Shown: positions 5,974 to 10,233 of the stretch, piece after piece | Layout: the number at the start of each line of letters is the position of its first letter | Position numbering within the stretch: the stretch's first letter is position 1 | DNA from: Oscillospiraceae bacterium UBA6370 | GTDB taxonomy: Bacteria; Bacillota; Clostridia; Oscillospirales; Oscillospiraceae | DNA: 10,233 nt | Assembly (NCBI GenBank): GCA_002437735.1 | Contig: DJRC01000090.1 | Coordinates: 1 to 10,233 of the forward strand | Direction of reading: 5' to 3' | The notes under the pieces: model-generated | What the model was told of the DNA's origin: nothing | The model's database searches: none | The model's input: the letters and a program-made list of their open reading frames with translations, nothing else | Position numbers and translations under genes: made by a program

Positions 5974-6989
5974 AGCTCATTCGAACCGAGGACGCGGTGG
6001 GTCATGTGCTCTGCCACGACATGACGCAGATCATCAAGGACAAATATAAGGACGCGCGCTTCCGCAAGGGCCACGTCGTGACGGAGGAGGACATTCCCGT
6101 GCTGCTGAGCATGGGCAAGGAGCACCTCTACGTCTGGGAAATGACGCCCGGCATGGTACACGAAAACGACGCGGCGGAGCGTCTGCTCGCCCTCTGCGGG
6201 CAGGAGAATATGCTCCGCAGCGAGGTCAAGGAGGGCAAGATCGAGCTGAGGGCCGCCTGCGACGGTGTGTTTCTGGTCGATTCCCAACGGCTCATCGCCG
6301 TGAACAGCCAGGACGAGGTGATGATCGCCACGCGCAAGGGCGGCACGGCGGTGCGCGAGGGCGACAAACTCGCGGGTATGCGTGTCATTCCGCTCATCAT
6401 TGAAGAAGAAAAGCTCCAAAAGGCTGAGCAGGCCGCGGGCGGCAAGCCGCTGCTGTCTCTCAAGCCCTATGTGAGAAAGACCGCCTGCATCGTCGCCACC
6501 GGCGGCGAGGTGAAAAAGGGGCTCATTCAGGATACCTTCACACCGGTCGTCATCGACAAGCTTAGGACCTGCGGCATCGAAACGCTCGAGGTCGTCTACT
6601 CCGGCGATGGGGTGGAGAATGTGCGCGACGCAGTGCTCGCGATGCGGGAAAGGAAGCCCGATATGATCCTCTGCACCGGCGGCATGAGCGTCGATCCCGA
6701 TGACAACACGCCCGGCGGCATCAAGGCTGCGGGCGCGGACATTGTCTGCTACGGCGCGCCGGTGCTGCCCGGCGCCATGTTCCTGCTCGGCTATTTTGAC
6801 GACGGTACGCCTGTCATGGGCCTTCCCGGCTGCGTGATGTACGCGGGCGCAACGGTCTTTGATCTGGTGTTGCCGAGGGTCGCGGCGGACGTTCCCGTCA
6901 CGCGCGCCGATATCGCCGCCATGGGCGAGGGCGGGCTGTGCCTTGGCTGCAAGCCCTGCCGGTATCCGCTCTGTCCGTTTGGAAAATAA
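5970..6989 (+). CDS. MoeA-like molybdopterin-binding protein with four-cysteine tail
   Basis: A 339-residue protein with a MoCF-type molybdopterin-binding domain at about 170-310. Motifs are VATGGEVKKG (175-184), LCTGGMSVDPDDNTPGG (234-250) and VMGLPGCVMY (282-291). The N-terminal half (1-160) is unlike canonical MoeA, which is about 400 residues, so this is the shorter clostridial MoeA-like type found with molybdenum hydroxylase genes, not a bona fide MoeA. The end carries Cys324, Cys327, Cys330 and Cys335 (CX2CX2CX4C) followed by PFGK, a candidate metal or Fe-S site. Expected role is metal insertion into, or carriage of, Moco. ATG 5970 overlaps the MOSC gene stop in an ATGA. It is the last gene before a hairpin and then modA. 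Confidence 0.85.
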   Translation: MKLIRTEDAVGHVLCHDMTQIIKDKYKDARFRKGHVVTEEDIPVLLSMGKEHLYVWEMTPGMVHENDAAERLLALCGQENMLRSEVKEGKIELRAACDGVFLVDSQRLIAVNSQDEVMIATRKGGTAVREGDKLAGMRVIPLIIEEEKLQKAEQAAGGKPLLSLKPYVRKTACIVATGGEVKKGLIQDTFTPVVIDKLRTCGIETLEVVYSGDGVENVRDAVLAMRERKPDMILCTGGMSVDPDDNTPGGIKAAGADIVCYGAPVLPGAMFLLGYFDDGTPVMGLPGCVMYAGATVFDLVLPRVAADVPVTRADIAAMGEGGLCLGCKPCRYPLCPFGK

Positions 6990-6992
6990 ATT

Positions 6993-7014
6993 CTTCGCGC
7001 CTGCGGGCGCGAAG
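6993..7014 (+). terminator. Hairpin after the MoeA-like gene, weak terminator or attenuator
   Basis: CTTCGCGCC and GGCGCGAAG form a perfect 9-bp stem with a TGCG loop, starting three bases after the MoeA-like stop. Only CTTTGACC follows, so the T tract is short. It may terminate partly, letting some transcripts continue into modA 68 bases further on, or it may protect the 3' end of the moa message. Confidence 0.5.
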
Positions 7015-7082
7015 CTTTGACCGTTCATTATCTTTTATGAAGGATAACGTTGAAGCACGATTTGGAAAGGAAAAAGAAAACC

Positions 7083-7967
7083 ATGAAAAAGCTCGTATCT
7101 CTGCTCCTCGCGCTCTCCCTCGCGCTCGCGCTGACCGCCTGCGGCTCCAAGGCCGGCGCCGCCGCCGATGCTGCCGCTGGGTCCCAGCCCCGGGAGAGCA
7201 CCCCTTTGGAAGGATCCGCCGGTGATCCAGTCGAGCTGATCGTCTTCGCCGCCGCCTCCATGACCGAGACCATGAACCGGATCAAAGCGATGTACGAGCG
7301 AGAAAACCCCAACGTCACGGTTACTTACAACTTCGATTCCTCCGGCACGCTGCTCAAGCAGATCAAGGAGGGCGCAGACTGCGACCTGCTCATTTCCGCC
7401 GCTCCCAAGCAGATGAACGCGCTCGACGGCAGCCTCAAGGACGATGCCGGCAAGAATCCCGACGGTCTTGACCGGATCGTGACCGACAGCCGCATCGACC
7501 TGCTCGAGAACAAGGTCACGTTGGCCGTTCCCGAGGGCAACCCCAAGGGCATCGAGAGCTTCGGCCAACTCGCCGAGCTGCTCAAGAACGGCGAGGTCCT
7601 GCTCGCCATCGGCAACAGCGACGTTCCCGTCGGCCAGTACACGCAGAAGATCTTCGCCTGCTATGCGCTCGACGAGGCAGCTCTCGCCGACGCCGGCAAG
7701 CTCACCTACGGCAACAACGTCAAGGAGGTCGCCTCTCAGGTGAGCGAGGCCGCCGCCGACTGTGGCATCATCTACGCCACCGACGGCTTTTCCGCCGGTC
7801 TCACGGTCGTGGACAGCGCCACCGCCGAGATGTGCGGTCAGGTCATCTATCCCGCCGCCGTGATGCAGGGCGAGAAGGAAGCTGCCGCGCAGGCCTTCCT
7901 CGACTATCTCCAGACCGCCGAGGCCGTGGCCGTGTTCGAGTCCGTCGGCTTCACCCCGGCGTTCTAA
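7083..7967 (+). CDS. modA: Molybdate ABC transporter substrate-binding lipoprotein ModA
   Basis: A 294-residue ModA. The N-terminus (MKK, then a leucine/alanine-rich segment) is a lipoprotein signal peptide with lipobox LTAC at 17-20, so the mature protein starts at Cys20 and is anchored outside the membrane. A flexible alanine/glycine linker follows. The binding domain starts at ELIVFAAASMTETMNRI, which carries the oxyanion-binding serine typical of ModA. The next block is FDSSGTLLKQIKEGADCDLL, with a second conserved binding serine. The start ATG 7083 gives a normal signal peptide; GGAAAGG (7064-7070) is about 12 bases upstream. An in-frame TTG at 7050 would add 11 charged residues and is unlikely. 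I see no convincing promoter in the 93-base gap, so modA may depend on read-through from the moa operon. Molybdate versus tungstate preference cannot be told. Confidence 0.95.
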   Translation: MKKLVSLLLALSLALALTACGSKAGAAADAAAGSQPRESTPLEGSAGDPVELIVFAAASMTETMNRIKAMYERENPNVTVTYNFDSSGTLLKQIKEGADCDLLISAAPKQMNALDGSLKDDAGKNPDGLDRIVTDSRIDLLENKVTLAVPEGNPKGIESFGQLAELLKNGEVLLAIGNSDVPVGQYTQKIFACYALDEAALADAGKLTYGNNVKEVASQVSEAAADCGIIYATDGFSAGLTVVDSATAEMCGQVIYPAAVMQGEKEAAAQAFLDYLQTAEAVAVFESVGFTPAF

Positions 7968-8133
7968 GCGCTTTTCCGGTAAGATTTGATTTTTGCTGAA
8001 CCGTTTCCGCTTCGTTGCTTCGTACCACCTGCGCAGCAGCGGCCGAGCGGAAAGAGAAGTATACCGGATCGTTCAGAAGAAAACGCCCGCATACGATCCC
8101 CGAAATGTGCGTCAAGTACGGCAGCTCGGGGGT

Positions 8134-8152
8134 CAAGGGGCAGCGCCCCTTG
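8134..8152 (+). repeat. Hairpin 1 of the modA-modB spacer
   Basis: CAAGGGGC and GCCCCTTG form a perfect 8-bp stem with a three-base loop (AGC). No T tract follows immediately (GCGTTTCTT), so termination would be weak. GC-rich hairpins of this kind are often dispersed repeats in Oscillospiraceae genomes, a recollection not checked here. Confidence 0.65.
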
Positions 8153-8168
8153 CGTTTCTTGGGGAATA

Positions 8169-8207
8169 CAAAGGGGGCCATTCTTGCGCGAAGAATGGTC
8201 CTCTTTG
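8169..8207 (+). repeat. Hairpin 2: 17-bp stem in the modA-modB spacer
   Basis: The arm at 8169-8185 (CAAAGGGGGCCATTCTT) pairs with 8191-8207 (AAGAATGGTCCTCTTTG) around loop GCGCG. All 17 positions pair, two of them as G-U wobbles that exist only in plus-strand RNA; in minus-strand RNA they would be A-C mismatches. This suggests the structure acts in the modABC transcript. It is followed by AAATCG, not a T tract, so a classical terminator is unlikely. Confidence 0.7.
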
Positions 8208-8212
8208 AAATC

Positions 8213-8227
8213 GCCGCCGTAGGCGGC
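8213..8227 (+). repeat. Hairpin 3 of the modA-modB spacer
   Basis: GCCGCC and GGCGGC form a perfect 6-bp stem with loop GTA, six bases upstream of the modB Shine-Dalgarno. It could insulate the ribosome binding site from the larger hairpins upstream. Confidence 0.5.
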
Positions 8228-8244
8228 TGCATCGGAGGTCACCT

Positions 8245-8937
8245 ATGGACTGGTATCCCTTATGGAATTCGCTGCGCATCGCGGCGATCTCCACCGTTAT
8301 CATCTTCTTCGCCGGCATCTTTGCCGCGTACTATATCGCCAGACTCCCGCGGCTCATCAAGGGCGTGCTGGATGTGGTGCTCACGCTGCCGCTCGTGCTG
8401 CCGCCGACGGTCGTGGGCTATCTGCTGCTGCGCGTGCTGGGACCCAAGCGCGTCATCGGCGCATGGGTGCTCGAGACCTTCGGCGTCAAGCTGGTCATGA
8501 CTTGGTGGTCCGCCATCTTCGCCACCACGGTCGTCATCTTCCCGCTGATGTACCGCACGGTGCGCGGAGCCTTTGAGGCCTTCGACGAGACACTGGCCTA
8601 TTCCGGTCAGACGCTCGGGCTCTCCAATGCCTATATTTTCTGGCGTATTCGGATGCCCTGCTGCCGGCAGGGCGTGCTGGCGGGCACGGTGCTCGCTTTC
8701 GCCCGCGCGCTCGGCGAATACGGCGCGACCAGCATGATCGCGGGCTACACGCCCGGCAAGACGGCGACCATCTCCACCACCGTCTATCAGCTCTGGCAGA
8801 CGAACAACGACGCGCTGGCCTACAAATGGGTCTCCGTGAACATCGTGATCTCCGCCGTGGTGCTGCTGACGGTCAATATGCTCGAACGCCGCGACTTCCT
8901 GCGCGGCGTGAGCCGTGCGAGGAGGGCAAAGGCATGA
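8245..8937 (+). CDS. modB: Molybdate ABC transporter permease ModB
   Basis: A 230-residue permease of the usual ModB length with about five or six membrane segments; the first is about residues 12-32. VLTLPLVLPPTVVGYLLL (45-62) is a ModB signature. The cytoplasmic EAA-type loop that contacts the ATPase lies near FARALGEYGATSMIAGYTPG, also typical for ModB. The ATG has a perfect GGAGGT five bases upstream, the strongest ribosome binding site in the operon, perhaps compensating for the structured spacer. Its TGA overlaps the modC start in an ATGA. It forms the membrane channel that receives molybdate from ModA and is driven by ModC. Confidence 0.95.
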   Translation: MDWYPLWNSLRIAAISTVIIFFAGIFAAYYIARLPRLIKGVLDVVLTLPLVLPPTVVGYLLLRVLGPKRVIGAWVLETFGVKLVMTWWSAIFATTVVIFPLMYRTVRGAFEAFDETLAYSGQTLGLSNAYIFWRIRMPCCRQGVLAGTVLAFARALGEYGATSMIAGYTPGKTATISTTVYQLWQTNNDALAYKWVSVNIVISAVVLLTVNMLERRDFLRGVSRARRAKA

Positions 8938-9956
8938 GCCTGTCTGTCGATATTGAAAAACGCCTCGGCGCGTTCCGGCTGCGATCGAAATTCGAGGTAG
9001 CGGATGAAACACTGGCGCTGCTCGGCGCCTCCGGCTGCGGAAAGAGCGTGACGCTCAAGTGCATCGCCGGCATCATGACGCCCGACTGCGGCAGGATCGT
9101 GCTGAACGGCCGCGTACTCTTCGACAGCGAAAAGAGGATCGATCTCACGCCGCAACAGCGCCGGGTCGGCTATCTCTTCCAGCAGTATGCGCTCTTTCCC
9201 AACATGACCGTTGAGCAGAACATCCTCTGCGGCATCCGCGAGGGAAACCGGTCGGAAAAGCGTGCGCTGGCTGCGGAAAGGCTCCGGATGTTCCGGCTGG
9301 AGGGATTGGAAAAAAAGCATCCCGCGCAGCTCTCCGGCGGACAGCAGCAGCGCGTCGCGCTCGCCCGCATCCTCTGCTCCGAGCCGCAGGCGATCCTGCT
9401 CGACGAGCCCTTCTCCGCGCTCGACAGCTATCTCAAGTGGAACCTTGAGCTGGAGCTCTCCGACCTGCTCGCAGGCTTTCACGGCCCGATCCTCTGGGTC
9501 AGCCACGACATGGGGGAATGCTGCCGCAACTGCCAAAAGGTCTGCGTGATGGAAAACGGCGCTTCCTCTCCCGTGATGGACATGGAGACGCTGGTGCGCC
9601 ATCCCGCCACCCAGAGCGCGGCGCAGCTGACCGGCTGCCGCAATTTCCTGCCGGCGCACCGCTGTGAGGGCGGCGTCCGCCTTGATGGCTGGGACATCCT
9701 TCTGCCGCTGCACGCCGCGGGCGAGCGGGCCACCGTCGCCGTTCCCGACGGCGCGATCACCGTGGAGGGCGGGACCCATACGGCGCGCGTCAGCCGTGTC
9801 ATCCGCGATCTGAACGCCACCGTAGTCGTGCTGCGCGCGGCAGAAGCGCCCGACGCGCCGCCTCTGCGTGCCGTCCTGCCGGAGGGGGTGGAGGCAGCGG
9901 AAGGGCAGACTGTCACGTTCACACTGGACGCGGAGAGGTGTCTTTGCTATGGATGA
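8934..9956 (+). CDS. modC: Molybdate ABC transporter ATP-binding protein ModC
   Basis: A 340-residue ATPase. Walker A GASGCGKS is at 31-38, the Q-loop at LFQQ (81-84), signature LSGGQQQR at 133-140, Walker B ILLDEP at 154-159, D-loop SALD at 161-164 and the H-loop histidine at 191. The region from about 230 to the end is the size of a TOBE-type C-terminal domain, which in ModC binds molybdate or regulates the transporter, but its sequence is divergent. Start ATG 8934 overlaps the modB stop. An oddity is the cysteine run after the H-loop (Cys196, 197, 200 and 204), where ABC proteins usually have an E-A-x-x-L-A-D helix. A strong terminator follows directly, ending the operon. Confidence 0.94.
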   Translation: MSLSVDIEKRLGAFRLRSKFEVADETLALLGASGCGKSVTLKCIAGIMTPDCGRIVLNGRVLFDSEKRIDLTPQQRRVGYLFQQYALFPNMTVEQNILCGIREGNRSEKRALAAERLRMFRLEGLEKKHPAQLSGGQQQRVALARILCSEPQAILLDEPFSALDSYLKWNLELELSDLLAGFHGPILWVSHDMGECCRNCQKVCVMENGASSPVMDMETLVRHPATQSAAQLTGCRNFLPAHRCEGGVRLDGWDILLPLHAAGERATVAVPDGAITVEGGTHTARVSRVIRDLNATVVVLRAAEAPDAPPLRAVLPEGVEAAEGQTVTFTLDAERCLCYG

Positions 9957-9991
9957 AAAGATCCCGCCTGCCACAAGGCGGGATCTTTTTT
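9957..9991 (+). terminator. Strong intrinsic terminator of the mod operon
   Basis: AAAGATCCCGCCT (9957-9969) pairs perfectly with AGGCGGGATCTTT (9976-9988), a 13-bp stem with a six-base loop. The stem starts directly after the modC stop and is followed by a run of Ts ending at 9991. With As on the left and Ts on the right it could work in both directions. Confidence 0.93.
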
Positions 9992-10025
9992 GCGGTAAGA
10001 AGATTTTACCATCTGCAAAAAAAGC

Positions 10026-10059
10026 TTGCAAAGACGGCGGGAGTATGCTATGGTATAGT
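10026..10059 (+). promoter_or_regulatory. Promoter of a new transcription unit at the right end
   Basis: TTGCAA (10026-10031), a 17-base spacer and TATGGT (10049-10054) form one promoter reading. An overlapping TGG-TATAGT (10051-10059) gives an extended -10 alternative. Transcription would start between about 10061 and 10066, just before the hairpin at 10063. Confidence 0.65.
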
Positions 10060-10060
10060 T

Positions 10061-10233
10061 GTAAACCGCCGGAGCGGTTTTTCAAAAGGATGATGGTTAG
10101 AGTGCCTTAACTAATGAGACGTGAAAATAAACGGGATCGAAGACTTTTTTGCCACGCGGTTAGAGGAACTTAACTGATGGAATGAAAGCAGCCGTCGTGT
10201 GAAATACTACCGGAGCCTGCAAATAAAAAGTCA
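10061..10233 (+). ncRNA. Structured non-coding RNA, candidate raiA-type, possibly cut by window edge
   Basis: Directly after a promoter the sequence carries no plausible coding gene but much structure. The 5' hairpin is AAACCGC-CGGA-GCGGTTT (10063-10080). Two near-identical elements, GGTTAGAG-nnn-CTTAACT-n-ATG, occur at 10095-10116 and 10158-10179; each folds as GUUA(g)AG/CUUAAC with one bulged G and a three-base loop. GACTTTTT (10142-10149) can pair with AAAAAGTC (10225-10232) over a long range. CCGGAGC occurs at 10069-10075 and again at 10210-10216. The motif string and size remind me of the raiA RNA motif, a structured RNA of about 200 bases in Clostridia and Actinobacteria. I could not check this against a covariance model. 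The end may lie beyond 10233. It is separated from modC by a strong terminator, so a Mo-related role is not implied. Confidence 0.5.
10095..10179 (+). repeat. Two copies of a 22-base hairpin motif, 63-base period
   Basis: Copy A (10095-10116) and copy B (10158-10179) share GGTTAGAG, then three variable bases (TGC or GAA), then CTTAACT, one variable base and ATG. Variation falls mainly in the predicted loop and spares both stem arms. This is what selection on RNA structure would leave. Confidence 0.7.

Larger units (their letters stand above)
7968..8244 (+). other. 277-base structured spacer between modA and modB
   Basis: No convincing gene lies here. The right half (8134-8227) has three consecutive hairpins, listed separately. 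The left half can fold into a nested structure: an outer stem TCCGGTA/TACCGGA (7975-7981 with 8062-8068) and an inner stem TTTCCGCT/AGCGGAAA (8004-8011 with 8046-8053). Genes of one ABC operon are normally packed closely, as modB and modC are here, so this spacer is unusual. It ends with the strong modB ribosome binding site GGAGGT (8234-8239). Confidence 0.6.

Noticed and set aside
5601..7028. 475-residue minus-strand open frame across the MOSC and MoeA-like genes
   Set aside because: It is antisense to two well-supported genes, with shadow-type composition (many His, Arg and Ala) and no recognisable motif.
7017..7048. Promoter for modA (TTGACC with GATAAC)
   Set aside because: The spacing between the boxes is about 20 bases and the -10 is poor. 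No well-spaced -10 is present, so I did not list it.
8015..8500. Small protein encoded in the modA-modB spacer and running into modB
   Set aside because: Several overlapping frames exist in this GC-rich stretch, none with a good ribosome binding site or family motif, and the sequence is dominated by hairpins.
10063..10082. Intrinsic terminator at 10063-10082
   Set aside because: It is hairpin-plus-Ts in form, but it starts at the transcription start just after a promoter and a full terminator already lies at 9957-9991. It fits better as the 5' hairpin of the structured RNA.
8820..10085. 421-residue minus-strand open frame opposite modC
   Set aside because: It is antisense to modC and crosses the modC terminator. 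The composition is that of a shadow frame.

Overview
The window looks like chromosome of a GC-rich anaerobic Clostridia (Bacillota), most likely an Oscillospiraceae-type gut bacterium. This rests on the gene content (YvcK, a MarR-ABC exporter pair, clostridial-type Mo-cofactor genes), GGAGG-type ribosome binding sites and consensus sigma-A promoters. It is inference, because no taxonomic search could be run.

Left part (1-1467, minus strand). The first codons of an ABC exporter subunit are preceded, with a 4-base stop/start overlap, by a MarR-family repressor gene. The MarR gene has its own near-consensus promoter, followed by a palindrome that is probably its operator. Upstream lies a seven-helix membrane protein of the YwaF/TIGR02206 family with its own terminator. 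Divergent from it is a monocistronic yvcK-type gene (1642-2682), outside its usual rapZ-yvcK-whiA setting.

Centre (2696-6989) is a molybdenum cofactor (Moco) locus arranged around one divergent promoter region at about 3955-4113. Leftward runs an IclR-family regulator and mogA/moaB, overlapping by 4 bases. Rightward runs moaA, moaC, a MOSC-domain protein and a MoeA-like molybdopterin-binding protein with a four-cysteine tail. Between the two promoters are two exact 12-bp repeats with a 21-bp period and two short palindromes, a likely site for the IclR protein.

Right part (7083-9956) holds modA, modB and modC, a molybdate ABC importer (binding lipoprotein, permease, ATPase). A hairpin-rich 277-base spacer divides modA from modBC, and a strong intrinsic terminator follows modC. 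Together the locus imports molybdate (ModABC), makes cPMP (MoaA, MoaC) and handles the later metal insertion and maturation steps (MogA, MoeA-like, MOSC). MoaD, MoaE and MoeB are not in the window. The MOSC gene and the cysteine-tailed MoeA-like gene suggest the cofactor serves molybdenum hydroxylases of the xanthine dehydrogenase type.

The last 170 bases begin a new transcription unit: a promoter followed by a non-coding, highly structured sequence with two near-identical small hairpins and long-range pairing. It may be a raiA-type structured RNA and runs up to or off the window edge. This, the hairpin spacer inside modABC and the IclR/Moco divergent operator are the most interesting parts. 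I see no mobile element, CRISPR array, tRNA or rRNA.
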